This document shows positions 1 to 14,000 of a stretch of DNA of 64,000 nt, piece after piece. This stretch comes from Nematostella vectensis. Its lineage: Eukaryota; Cnidaria; Anthozoa; Actiniaria; Edwardsiidae. Made by a program: the position numbers and the translations under genes. The notes below the pieces were generated by a model that was not told the DNA's origin, did no database searches, and saw only the letters and a list, made by a program, of their open reading frames with translations. Within the stretch, counting starts at the first letter, position 1. Each line of letters opens with the position of its first letter. The stretch lies in NCBI RefSeq assembly GCF_932526225.1, contig NC_064035.1:14990469-15054468 (forward strand). The letters run 5' to 3'.

Positions 1-2064
1 TAACACAAAGGACAGATCCGTGCGCTATTCCTATTCATTCCGCTCTTCACGATACCTGTAACGCTGCGTCGAGCCAGCTCCACAAGTAACACGCTTCCTT
101 TAAGTGAAATGACTGGTTCGCCGAGCTCTAGGATACTGTGTACAACAGGCCAAAAGAGGGCTGCTGAAGACTTAGCTACGGCCAGTTCTCAGAAAGGTTT
201 AGTCCGGGCAGTAAGTGATGCGAACGTAGATTGGGTTACGGGCGATCGCAAGTTGGCATGACCTTACTGCCTCGCTACTTCACATAGTCCACATTCCTGT
301 CTGTATAACAAACTCGAGAGGTCAACCGCGCATCTTGGTGACCTAATCGAAAACCTAACGATGGATATTCCACTAAGATCTTCCCCTACAGTCAAGAGAA
401 GCTTACCAAGGCTAGCAATGTGCCAGCAATGTGCACGAAAACACAGTAATATTTTTTTTCCTGGGCGCAGTTATTTAGAGCACGAAGACCATGAGATTAG
501 CCGGGGACCTTTAATTACGATGGGTTACTGTAGAGTGCTATAGAATTTCGAAAACGTTGCGTTATATGACCTAAACCAATAAGTATTGATGCAACTAGAA
601 AACAACTGTCGTAATAGCAGAGGCATTGCAATTAAAATTATCTCAATTCCAAGTCTAAAATTTCATAAGAAATATTAAAAAGAGAGATATCTCTTTTTTT
701 GAAATAGGAGTATTCGTGCATTGCTACCAGAAATACGTCGTTCTTTTATAATGCCATACACATGTGTGCAGCAATATCTAAAAAGGACAGCTGTATGCAG
801 CAAACAACAGTTTTAACGGGGAATTCAGAAGGAGAGAACCTTTCTTTCCCAGGTCACGGCCCTGCTGCGGTCCCGCAAGGGTGTGTAACTAATAAGCGCT
901 ATGTATAGATACGCACTGTCACAATAGAACAGCAACGGCTCTTAAAATCAAGTGACGTGCATTCCGTCTAAGATACAAGCGAGCAACACGAGCACCACGT
1001 CACGAAATTGGCTACCGCCATCCACAAAAAAACAGGGTTTTAGCGGTAAGACAGAAAAAAAATTCTGAGTTTCCGACGATTCCTCCGTTTCTATTACATC
1101 CCCATCCCAAATGACATATCGACAGCGATATGAATTATCTAAGTTTGCATAGGTGGTTCTTATCAAGTGATATTACCCTATAACAGTGCACGAGATTCTA
1201 TGAAAATGCCTATTAAAACACAACGCCGGGTTTTAGATAAATAGCCTAGTAGACGCTGTGAAACAACACAAGGCAGGGTCATGAAATAAAGCCGACTAAG
1301 AGGCTGTAAAACGTCTCTGTTAGTACCGCAATGACGACGTCAAGTGATATTTTTCAAAAGCCAAACGCAGATTCTTATATTCGTTAATTATATCCAAAGC
1401 CTTATTAGGCAATAACAAAATTTAGGCTTACTCGCCTTAGGAAGTTTTATTATTATTCTAAATACTTGGGTGTGCATCTAAGGCGTATTTGGTTTAACAT
1501 CTGGGCTGAGGTCTTCTGCTACCACTGAGCGGATCGAAACCAAATATCGACTATTTATGGTTTCTTATTCGATATCAAATCTGTCTTCGCGATTGGTAAA
1601 TAATGCTTTCAATCGATAGCATAAAAGCTGCGGGAATATATATACACAGCGAACCATCATCGATTATCAGCTTAAATAACTCCCCGTTAAAAAATAAAAT
1701 AAAAAACGTTTTTATTTGATTCGACTTTAAAGGGCCTGTGTCATGTGTTATCCGTGGACCACGGCTTACTCCAGAAATTGACTCGCGAACGAGAGGATAT
1801 TTCGCGAGTCAGCGGCTACACGTTGGCTATCAAGCAATCTAGTATCTCTCTTATTCACCCGCCTGGAGATAATGAGATTATTTTATCCATTTGCTTTGTC
1901 AACAGGAATTTTGTTCTATTTTATTTTATTTTATTGGTAAAATTTTAGTGATAATTATCGGCTCTCCATTCGGGTTAAATCCAACCTATATTAATCTATT
2001 TATAAAAAAACGAAGTCCTGATAAAATGTCAATCAACTGACATTTAGCCAATCGAATCGCTTAC
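1..2064 (-). other. TRIO intron sequence at the left window edge; no exon seen
   Basis: This AT-rich stretch lies downstream (in minus-strand sense) of the last visible TRIO exon, after its donor GTAAGC at 2064. I found no spectrin-like or DH-domain exon in it. Short open frames at 361-543 and 1745-1948 have no recognisable protein signature. Confidence 0.55.
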
Positions 2065-5000
2065 CTGCTCAGCCCCGCGGTGAAAATCCATTGAAGTGTT
2101 GAGGAGTGTGCGCCGATCCTCCAGCTGAGACTGGAGCGCAGTCCACGCGTCCCACAGGGAGCCCGACATAGTGGAAGTTGCTACCTGGTTGCCATGAGTA
2201 GGTTGCTGTATCTGAGCGACATCAAGTATGCACTGGATCTCAGATTCTTTTTCCTGGAATGAGAATCAGCAAGGGTATCATTAATTCTTCTATTCATCAT
2301 CGTTAGTAGTATTATTCGTCGTCGAATTTTCGTCGTTATCATTTCTAATCATTATTGACGTCATTGATCTTTATTATCATCAAAACAAGCTACAAGAGCG
2401 GTTGACTATATAAGGTAGTGCTCATAGCCTAAAGGGGGGGGGGGGATAAAGGGGGACTCTTCGACGATTGGTGACATGCAAAGGGGAGGGGGCTCTGAAA
2501 AAAAAATAAAACGTTTTTGGGGTTTGTTAAAAAGCACGTTAAACTTATCTTACAAGGACTCTGAAAAAAATAACATTTTAGGGGTTTGTTAAAAAGCGCC
2601 TTAAACTTATCTTACAATGGCACTGAAAAAAAACACATTTTAGGGGTTTGTTAAAAAGCACGTTAAACTTATCTTACAAGGGCTCTGCAAAAAAAACACA
2701 TTTTAGGGGTTTGTTAAAAAGCGCCTTAAACTTATCTTACAATGGCACTGAAATTGTATGTTCGCTCTCCTTATCATACCTTGACCATCAAACAAACATT
2801 ACATCTCACTATAATTATGGTATCACCAACATCATCATTATCAGCACTACCCCCGTTATATTGATATCTTTAATTAATATTGGTGTTATGATCCGTTTGC
2901 ATATCGTGATATCATAGATATCTCTGCATTAACACTTGTACAAACTACAGAACTCTAACAAGGTATTTTTGCAAACTTATCCCGACTCCTCTGGATGACA
3001 TAATCGTTATACCCTTGAAGACCAACAAAATGGTGAATAAACTCTCTTTTTTATAAGAACCTTTTTTATAAGAACCTTTTTTATAAGAACCTTTTTTATA
3101 AGAACGTCCAGCCTTAGATTTCACCAAATTTTAAGAACATGCTGAGAACATGCCGAGGCTCAGATAGCAGAAAAAAATATTTTTTACTCCTGATGCGTTC
3201 TAAATGCAGAATCAAATTGGGCTCATAGTAACAACGTTATCATTGCCATTGATCATTAGTGTAATTCTCTTCCTAATAATTCATTCCCAAAAATAAGAAC
3301 GGCCCACCCTCAACTGGAAATTAGACGTTCTTATAAAAAAAGAGTGTATGAGATTAACGCATTTACATACAACATAACCCGATAAAATCATCATCGTATC
3401 ATTACCATCAATAAATGGGCCTATAGAATTCACTAGAGCCATATTCAAAGCGAATGCATGGAAAGACTTCATCAGCTTAAACTCGTCAAAGATTTATTCT
3501 GTTATCAAGTGACTCGCCTCATTCTAAACATCACTGCTAAAACTCCCCCGCATTCAAGCGCAAGGGTCACAGCGGCTGCTTACTATACTACCCCGCATTC
3601 CGACCCGAGCACCCGCTTACCTCAGAGCGGGCACACTGTGGAAAACAAAACGACAAAGACTTGGTATGAGAAAACAGTTATCAGCTGTGAGTCACGCAGC
3701 TCCAGCGTGACACGAAATCACGCAATACTATCCAGCACGAAATAAAACAGAAATGAAATAATATCGAAAGAGAATGTTATACGAAAGAGTGTTGGATAGA
3801 GGGTTGGACTTCATATAGAGTTGTATAGGCTGCCATAAACATACAGCAGAATATGTTTAAGGATTAAAAACATTAAACATATGCTATGTTTGGTGGTTTT
3901 TAAGGCCGATCACTGCACTTTAAAAAAATTAAATTCCTTAACCAAATGTCAATAAACTGTTATCAAGCTTGTCAAAGACAACTCAAAAACACCATCACTC
4001 TAAAGGTCTTACTTTTTAAATTTGATGCTAAACGCGACAACCGATGCCACGTAAAAGCTTATCCTATGTACGGATAAGTACTGATATAACGTCAACAATT
4101 AATCGAATGTACTGATTAGAATGCCTCAGATAGCTGGTGGGAAAGTTATACATCTGGTGTCCCGCTGATGAAATTACACGTTCAGCTTGGAAAACGCTAG
4201 TTTGTGGATTGACCGGAAGGAAGGGTGAATAGTTTAGTCGAAGTAATCAAAGTATGTAGAGTTTAACACGCGGGACAGAATCTAAATAGCAAGTTGTTTA
4301 ATTTGTGAGTAGTATGACCTGACGACCTTGGTACTTTAGCAAATCAAATTGCACATGCACAAAAATTCAGTAGATTCTACAAGCACTAAATTTGAAGCTG
4401 CGTAGAAGAAGCTGGGTCAGTTGAACAGATGATTTGCTAGACAAAACAGCAAGGAGCTGCAAGGAAGAGTGATGCTTTAATCGAATTATTCTGTAGAATT
4501 TCAAGGATCACTTATGAATTTCAGGCATGACTTCATTGTAAACAATAATCACCGCCTATACAATCTACGATCCGGCCCTGCGAATCGTTTGAAACCCCTT
4601 ATCAAATTAAAGATGGCTAATTGCTCTAGCTTTGTCTCACTGCGCAGACTGCAATATCTCTAAATGCTGTTTATCAATTTAATTAACACGGTAATAATTA
4701 GTTGGCAATGAAAGAATAGCAAACAATTCGAACCGAAATAAAAATTTTGGATTCCTCAAGAAATTAAAATCTACCATCCTATTTCTTTAACAAAGAAAAG
4801 CCAGCATATTTGATGTAACAAAAACTTTCCAGACAAAAATAAAAAAGCTTAGGTAATTATATATAATATTCGCATAAATTGAAGGGGAACTTAGCAACTG
4901 ATTAGAGTTTATAAAAAATCACTCAAAGTATCGAGACTATAACCTCGAATTCTAAGGTGCGATTATGAATTCTACAAACAATCGCGATATATTAAGTTTT

Positions 5001-8000
5001 AGTTTACATTTGGCATTACATTACACAATATTTAATGCAGTTGTACGGTTCATGTGAGTTTGGATCTCGGATGAACCCGCTAATACCGTCAGATCGGTCT
5101 GTGGCGGCTGTTAAGCACTTGACCGTAGTAACAAGTCGCTCGTTTAACACACTCTTGAAATTTCACGGCCAGCGCGGCTTTTTAACGCATTTGTGTTAGC
5201 TACTAAATGGCTTTCCCGAATCCGCAGCATTTAAATGGATTTCGCAGCAGTTAAATGGCTTTACACAGCAAGCAGCAAAGCTTACCTGCGTCCCTTTCCA
5301 AAGAAATTGTCGACGGCTTTTCTTAAAACGCAAAGTACAGAAATTCCAAGGGTACTAGAAGGGCCTGACGTGAATCTCTTTAGTGCACTTCGCCGAGGCT
5401 AATTATTATGCGTATTGAAATGCCAACTAAGCAATGATTAGTCCCAGTCATCATGAATGGCAGACAGCATTCCACTGACTTCCCACGCCCCAATGAACAA
5501 ACAAGCGCGGCCGACAGTAAACACTCTCGACCAACCACCAACCTCGTTACACCAAATGATTATTTCTTTACTCTTTAAATAATGTATAGTTGCCGGAAAA
5601 TGGACACGCGCGTAAACGAGAAATCAAAGACCTACGCCTGTGCCAGCGCATCGACGATCATCGACTGATATTATTTTGTACCAATATGCCGGACAAAATA
5701 GTTAGGGCTACAAAACACATGTCCTCCCCTCTTCTCCCCCTCCCCCCCCCCCCCCCAAAAAAAAAAAAAAGGAAAAATAATTTCTAAAAAAAAACTATTC
5801 CATTGACAAGTGCTCGAATTCTCGTTATTGATTCTTTGCGCATGCACAAAATTATGCTCACTCGGATATAATTTGCCGCACTGATCTGTCTACGCAGTTA
5901 ATTGTACCATCAACCGGTCAGGAAGGCAAGGCGTCCTATAGGCTGTGGTGAGCACCACGCAGTAAAGTAATCAATAGGCGGATAATCACCAGAGAAAATC
6001 CCGGCTGCAAATACGATAAGGATGAAGCGAGAATCCACAGAAGCACGGACCGACGGAAAAATTGTTAGACCCAAAAGACCATTATTTTCTCGCCAAACTC
6101 GCGTTTTGTATGTTTGCATCTTAACCAAGTCGTTGTTAAATTCCATTTGCGTTTAATTTGATATTTATTTAATGTGAAAAAAAAACTAAATAAAATATAA
6201 AATTAATAAATTTGACGTTATTTTTATCATCGAAACCAAAAAAACAGCAGGTCCCGCGTATGCCCCTTTTGAAATTTGCTATAAGAACGAGGATTTATAG
6301 CATTTAGCAATAGGGGGTATATAGTGTTTTTGTACTACTAAATATACAACAAATATTGGTGTATATGAAAGTATGGAAAGCACAACAAAACATAATTTAT
6401 GATTCAAACATTTTGTATCTGATATACATGCGGAAGGGATATCTAACAAAATACACAGAGAATTGGCGAGAAAAGGTGAGTGTATTACGCGATTGCATGG
6501 AGCCCATCTAGAGTGTCGCAGCTAAGCGGAACCGGAAAAAAGCGGGAGAGAAAAGAGACATAAACTCTTTATGTCTTTGGTATAACAATTTACCCCCCCC
6601 CCCCCCTTCACGACCTTTGCCGTCACTACAAATCTACCTCTAACAGCCGCCTTGTTTTCGAATGACGTGCAACTTAACCACCGCCTGCAAAAAAAGTAAC
6701 CAGACCCCCAGCGAAGTGTTTCTTTGGCTACGTTGTGCGTCATTAGAAATGTCGTATAAGTCAAAAGTTGTACAGACAGGGGAGCTGTTCATAGGATAGT
6801 CTGGGTGGCCGAAGCAGCCTCTCCTTTAACTATCCCACACCCCCAGTACTACATACCTTGACTCGCTTCTCAAGATCCGTGAAGGCCTGGAACAGATCCT
6901 GGGCCTGCTGATAGTTCTCTCCTACTGTCCAGCGGTCTTGCGCATTCTCTTCGAGTGCGTTCCGTATCCACACCATCAGCTGTAAAAAGTTAAAAAATTT
7001 AGCTTGACGTCTGGCGCCAATTGTTTGGCTATAATCACACTAAGCAACGAAGAATGCGCAAAGTTGTGCTTTCTGAATCATTTTGAAGATGACATTTTGA
7101 CAAAATAAGAATTCATTTTAGCCTTGCAGAGTTAGCAACAAAACTTGAAAACGTATGAATGGACTCATTTTTTAGGAAATCTAATTCGCGGCGTGCTCTC
7201 GAAGATCAGCTGTTCGACCCTGTATCACGTGACACGCAACACAGGTTACCTCCTCAAACTGATCCGCATAATCCTCAAACTGCCTCCAGCTTGACAGTGT
7301 GCGCATGCGCTCGTCCCAGGCCTCCTCGAATCCTCGGCGCGCCTCTTCCAACTCCTCCACGCAGTCCTCTAGGGGATGCAGCGGCTTGAGCCCCACCTCA
7401 CTTCTCTCACCAGGCGCTGGCAGGTCCAGTCTGTCAATCAACGCTTTCCCCATAGCAACGGTCTCTGTGTAGGTGCGGTTGATGGATTCCCTCGTGTCCT
7501 CGTGTGCTGCAAGGAAGGCACGCGCTTCCTCGCGAGACAGATCCTCCGGGAGTCGTTCTGACGAGTAGCCCACACGGAGGTCGTCTAGGCTCTGCATCAG
7601 CTGCAAAAGTGAGGGCGGAAAGGAGTGATATCAGCGTGCTTGACACGGCAATCCTTAACTGCGTGAGACTGGAGTGCGATTAGCGTGCTCGATAGCGTGA
7701 TTACCGTTAGCGTTGTAAAGCAAGCGCTATCACCTCCTGCATGCAGGCGTTTGGTGGTCTTTATATCACGAACAACAGGCCTCAAGCGATCGTAGCCGCA
7801 ATCTCCTGTTATCACTAAGATCTTACTTTTCCTCGCTGAAGTCAATATCAGGTTTAATTCTAAAAGGGCACCGGTACCATATCATTGCTTATATACGGTT
7901 GAACTCGTTTCTATCGCAAACTCACTCCTCCTTTACCACGAATGACTTCAGTAGTAGCAATCAGACAAAAAATGAAGACGCATATACAGAGATTGCAGTT

Positions 8001-11000
8001 CCCCGGGTCAAGGTTATAGCACCCACCTGCTCCGCGCTGTGATAGAACATGTGCGCCACAGCGAGACGCGCCCCGCGCTCCGCCATAGCTTTACAGAACT
8101 CGTCCCACACTTGATTCAACTGATCTTCCATGCGCTGATTAGGCGCCATATCGTAACGGCAAGTGCGACGGAGGACCAATGACGTCTGCAAAAGTTGCTT
8201 GCCGTAGTCAAACGTACCCTGTAAACACAGACCAAAATCAAACGTGCCCTGCGAATATAGAACTCAGTAAAACGTGCCCCTACGAATATAGGCCCCAGTA
8301 AAACGTGTCCTGCGAATATAGGCTCAGTCAAACGTGCCTTGTGAATATGAACCTAGTCAAACTGGGGACTAGGGGAAAATAGGCCCGGTTAATTGTGCCC
8401 TGTGAATATAGACCAAAATCAGGTTCTGCTAATATAGGAACAGTTTAAAGTGCCCTACGAATATAGGACCGCGCTTTAACGTACCCTCTGGACATAGACC
8501 ACAGTTAAAATATTCCAATACGATAAATAAACCAGTCAAATCAGTCTTCCGTATCTACACCAATAGACCCCTAAAAAGATGGCAAAAGGCGTCCAGACGA
8601 CACAGACCCAAAATCTATAGACAATGCAATATAAACCTTTGCAGTTATCTCCACTCGCTCGTGCTCCTTTTGAAGAGCGTCTGTTTCGTCCGATGTCCGG
8701 CCCACTTCTGCACATGTGTCCAGGGCTCCGTTCCGCAGTTGCCCAAGCCAAGTAATGGCCTAAAGAAAAATATTAACATCATTTAGAACTGTCCAAGTGA
8801 CCGTGACACGTCACGCAATATGTCACGCACCTGCTGTGCGTCACCCTCACAAGTCCTCAGCTGCAATAACTGCTGAAGTTTTAACCTCCTCACGTCACAC
8901 AACTCATCTGTACGTTTCTTGCGGCCCTGTAACTCGTCCAGCGTCATCTGAACATGATGGATTGCTTGACTGAAGTCTGGGGTGACAACATCACCGTGGA
9001 CGTCTGTGGTTGGTGCGTTCATCAATTCAATAGCTGTCGTGGCGTCACGTAACGTGTCTTCGGACGCTTGCGTCACGGCTGTGATGGATAGATGCGTTTA
9101 TCATTGTTAGGCATAACAACGTCTTATTTTGTCTACAGTCAAAGCTCTCACTTCGGGAATAAAGATTTGTGATCGTTATTGGAGCTGGTCGCCTTGAAAA
9201 TGCACCCAATAGTGGCGGATGGGGAAAAGGTTTTGTTACCTTGCTTGTAGTCGTCAAAAAGCTGCAACTTGAAGTCATTTTTTTTCGGTTTGTTGTATGG
9301 AATATTGTAATATTGCATTGTTTGGTGTTTTGAAGACCAAATTGTTGGTGGTCTGTTAAGAGAGCCTTGAAATAATATAAAACCATAATAATCATCAATG
9401 TTCCTGGACAATTCTTACCGTCTGCCTTGTGTTCAAGGGTCTTGAGTAACATTTCTGCACTTTCTTGGTCTTCTATCAGGATCGCATCCGAGCAGAGGAG
9501 TTCCAATAAGTCGTCAAGAAAACTAGAAAGCTGATCAAACAAAGGCATAAGTCGATCGGCAGTAGAAACAATACGATACTATGCGATCTTTTTCTTGGTT
9601 ACCTTGGCTGCGTTCTGGTAAAACATGTGGGTAGAAAGCACGAGGTCTTTCCGACGCTCCATTCGGGACGCAAAGCTGCGGCAGACTTTGTCTAGATAGT
9701 CTTTCTGGGCGCGCAGCTTCCGGCTGGCGAAGTGATTTTCCTGGAGCATGCGTTTCGCGAGATCGCGAACTCGACTGAACAGCTGGATTACTTCCTGTAA
9801 GAACCACACAGTTGGGTATTGAGTATAGGTATTGAGGCTCACAAAGTGGCAATACACTAGTACCCAGCATGGATATACAGGATTAATGGGATGGTCCTAG
9901 GAGGGGTCAATTCTACTATAAACAAGCTAATAACAAACTCAATGTTCGGCTACCATCCATCCAAATATTATCGAAACTATAGTGGAGTCAACCATAGTTG
10001 AGCCACTTTTTGTAATTGTTTATAAAGGTTGCATGAACAAATAAATTAACCGCTAAACAATGGGCGTCAAATGCGCAAGTCCCCGTATGTACTACCAAAC
10101 AAGGGGGCATAGGGCACGTGGTCTCACTACTTTTTACCCGGGAACCGGGTAAGATGTCATGCTTGCGATCGTCAAGTGTGTAAACGCGTTGCGCATTAAC
10201 ATAGAGGGTGTGGAAATGGTGTAAGACGTTTCAGAAGAGTCGGATCGCTTCGCGCGCAAACATGGACGGTAATAGCTTTTTTTTGCATGAACGTGAGAGT
10301 TAAATGCTGCTTCCGAACTCACCCGCGCAGAGATGTCGAACTCCTCATGCTGGCGACGGTGAAATTCGCAGCTCTTGACGGAGTCACCGAGATCGTTAGA
10401 AGAACTAAGATATGCCTCTCCCGTGCCCATCAGCCAGTCAATGACCTGCAACATACCGGCAACCTTCGGTTAATAATCTGCAACGTGCCGGCAACTTACG
10501 GTCAATTTCCTGCAACGTGCTGGCGCCGTGGGGCTAAGTAAATTCGTTTTGTACCAAAGTCGACACGTTTATAAACCGTTCATATTGTATTGCTCACGGG
10601 TCATAATACGGCTAAAGGGGCATAGACGTATCCAGTCGCTAATAAATGAAAACAGGGAAACTGCGCGAGGCAAAACGCTGCGAGACGGAAGCTATTGGCT
10701 AAGTTCGTCAAGCCTAACAACGAATCTAATAAGGGACGGACCTTTAGAATGATGGGGGCAAAAAGCAAAAACAAAACAAAAATAGAAAAAAAATTACGTG
10801 CAGGCCGATCCCCCACAAAGCTTGCTGAAAGAGAAAAACAATCGTGCAAAATTGAGGCTTTTGAAAAAAATTCAAGCAGACAAAAATGGCCGACTCCCTT
10901 TTCTACGGGTCCTTCCTCAAGAAGTCACATTTTCCCAGCATATAATAAATTATTAGACTATATTATTGACGAACAGAACCATTAGGGTGGTAGTGGAAGT

Positions 11001-14000
11001 GCCATTCGGAGCAGTTGATAACATACCCTTTTGAAGCCAAGCTCAAACTCGATCAAGTCACGATTTTGTATGAGCTCCGTCCATCTATTCTCCCACATGG
11101 AAACTAAGTGTCCACGCATACCCTCCAGCTTAGAGACCACGCCTTCTACCTCAATCTTCTCTTCTGTCGCTAGGGACATCGGCGAGCCTGAGTGCCGCAG
11201 ACCAGCAGGTATTCGGGGCTCACTGCGCTCCAGCCAGTTCACGAGATCGAGGCCACGCTGAATTACCGGCTTGATGACGTCATCCAAGTATGCCCGCTTG
11301 GCCTCATGGTCTCGGAGGAGTTTTTCTGTGTCGGGGATGGTGTCACTTTCAGCACGTGTGTCCAGATCATCTTCCAGGGTGTCACGTGATGCGAGAAGTG
11401 CTGCCGCGTCATCCGCAAAACGCTCAGCAAACTGAAGAAAGAGAGCATTATAGTTAACTGAAAAAATTAACGGCCAAGAAAACTAAAAGAGCAGGTGCCA
11501 AATTATATCAGACATTTTGCAGCAGCAGGTTATTTTAACAATTTGGAAAAAAATAAAGAAAATACATTTTATTAATTTGAGTAAGCTCCAATAATGTTGT
11601 CCTTCCCTCTACGGTTCAAACCTCAAAGGGTACGAATGGCCTTGTAAATACACAGTGCCATAGCACGCCTCGAAATATTGGGGGAGCACAATACAGAAAG
11701 ATTAGGAAAATATTCGGCTTTTAAGACTTTAAAAATTCTCCAACCACTGGTCATTGTGCCCCATGACCTCTAGCAACACTTACCACTCTACGTTGAATCC
11801 AGTCTTCGTGATCGTATGGAAGTGTTCCGCCATAATCCCGGGTTAGGTGCGCCTCGTCAGCGATTTGAGTAAGCTTACTACTGGATGATAATACAGTTGT
11901 CTGGAAAATAAATTATTGAAAATAAAATGTTTGGAATTTGTGTAGCGCTTTAAATGTAACTGAATTTACTTGTCAGTGTGTAGGTGCGGACTACAGGCGC
12001 GTACCCAGGATTGGCTTATGGGGGGTGCGCAGTCATAAGTATCATATAGAAAAAGCAAAGGATTTTAAGATTTCTTGATAAGAAATGACCCACTTTTGGG
12101 CTGCCAAGGGGGGGGGGGGGTGCGGGCCACCATGTGCATGCACCCCCTGTGTGCCTGGACTGCTCCATAAAGTTTACAGGACCGTAGCCATGATTTTGAG
12201 CGGGGGGTTTCATTTACCCATTTAGCGGACCATTTTCTATTAGGTAGCTCGTCCTAGCTTGCAAAGGTACTAAATTTTTCTTCATCAGGACCTTCAAGTC
12301 GTGTGGGGTGGTTTTTCCGAGCCCCCCAAACCCCCCCTGGCTACCGGCCTGGTTTACAATAAGGAGTGTGAGTTAGTGTGTAAGCCTTTTCCCTAAAGGT
12401 GTTTCTACAGGCCAGCCTTCCCATTGATTCTTTAACCTTCCACAATACAGTAAAAAAAGTGTGGTGAGAGATGGGAGAAAGTTCGATCCCCTTTTTTGAA
12501 CTAGCAAAAAAGCATCGACTCATGGTCAGTGAATTTTGAGCTAAGGGGTTTTTTTTTACTTATTCAACTGTAACGTTTCTACTATATGTATTGTTTTCTA
12601 ATCTTGCAGTCTAATCTTGGAGTGGCCCCTAGGGAGAGGGTCTGAAACTTGTAAATCCAGACAATGTGACTGCAGCTATATGCAAAGAATTTTGAAATAA
12701 ATCTGTTTCTAGCGGAATCTAGACTTGCAGTCCGTTTTTGTCTTGTGCTGCCAATGTAGGACTTTGGTTTTTATTTGGGCTCATATCGAGCACAAAATAG
12801 GAGGGCAACGGGTAACTTTCTAATGCATTGATCAGCTCTACCTCATGGTCTGTGGTTTTTATTGATGTATCAGATTTTCTCTTCTCCCAGAATGCATCAG
12901 GTTTTATGATAACAATCTGGTGAATCTTGTCAGGAACAACCTCCTGTAAATAAGGAATATTTGTGTGAATTTAGGTATGCCATAGCATATTCTTCCACAC
13001 TAATATGGATATGGCAATAAGTATGGTATATATGGGGTTTCATTTCCAAGGCTATTTTCTGATAGAGGTTGTCGATGTTGCAACCCCTCTACAAGAGAAA
13101 AGAATTCTATAAGAAGTATGCTATAGGAATACATCGACTACAGGAGCAGATCCAGGAATTCCAAAAGGGGGGCTGAAGCAAAGGTTTAAAAAAGGGGGGG
13201 GGGGGGGTGGATTCATTGTTCTCAGTGGATTTCCTTATATTTCTTGTTATTTCTAAGCCAAATATCTAAAATAGGGGGAACGGGGCCCGCTCGGACCACC
13301 CCCTCGTCCCTGGACTAACAATTGTAAGCCTACAAGATAAAATGCATTCAATATGGTCCTATCTTACATGCAGTCTATACCTGTAATGTTTTGAGTAAGG
13401 CTTTGGCAGCTTTCCATGTTCCCTCATGAAGATCGAGTACAAAGGTGAACTTTCTGTTCAGAACTTCTTCACTACAAAAACATTGATTTCAGAAAAAAAT
13501 GGACATTTCTACACAGTACAAATACAAATAAATAACAAAAATATCAAACTGAGGCAAAATTCACCCCCATGATAATGATGATAATGGAAATGACAATAAT
13601 GATGAAAATGTTGATAGTGATGATACTAATGATGATGATAGATAGTGATGATGTTGATGATGATAACGATGATGATGAATAGTGATGATGCTGATGATGA
13701 TGATGGATAGTGATAATGATGATGATGATGATGCTAAAGATGATGATGGATAGTGATAATGATGATGACGATTACGATAATGATGTTGATGGGGATGACG
13801 ATGATGATGACAATGACGATGATTATAATGCTGATGATGATGATGCTGTATTGTTGCTGGTTATGATAATGATGGTGGTGGTAATGTAAATATTACAGTA
13901 ATGATTGAAAATGATAATGTTATCACAGTTATCTAAATAAATAATTTCCTATAATTTTCTAGTGAACAGAGAAATCAATGATCACTTTTTTATTACAAAA

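Larger units (their letters stand above)
2254..6856 (-). other. Long TRIO intron (4.6 kb) containing small repeats
   Basis: This is the intron between TRIO exons 6857-6979 and 2065-2253. It holds a 62-bp tandem array at about 2498-2752, a small fold-back element at 3044-3344, and homopolymer runs near 2432, 5745 and 6593. No coding signal was recognised. The small frames at 3458-3745, 5590-5787, 5910-6146 and 6522-6764 look like chance. Confidence 0.6.
2065..11431 (-). other. TRIO: Spectrin-repeat exons of the TRIO gene
   Basis: Exons from 11431 down to 2065 encode about residues 210-884 as alpha-helical spectrin repeats. The layout is modular. Three exons are exactly 41 codons with phase 0-0 borders (10323-10445, 8637-8759, 6857-6979), and each encodes the helix beginning VIDWLMGTGEAYLSS, AITWLGQLRNGALDT or LMVWIRNALEE. 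Each is followed by a 53- to 64-codon phase 0-0 exon rich in ERR, EDR and FY/FH signatures (STHMFYQNAAK, AHMFYHSAEQ, NTSMDFHRGAEQ). Exon 2065-2253 follows 6857-6979 directly in protein order even though a 4.6 kb intron separates them. Confidence 0.88.

Noticed and set aside
9045-9548. 167-codon minus-strand frame read as one gene
   Set aside because: It reads through a TRIO intron. Only 9419-9530 is coding in this frame, and the next exon, 8831-9078, is in a different frame.
12720-12841. Extension of TRIO exon 12842-12943 through VELINALESYPLPSYF
   Set aside because: The GAG|GTAGAG donor at 12841 gives a phase 0 join to TTVLSSSSKLTQIADE, matching the TRIO order. The read-through does not.
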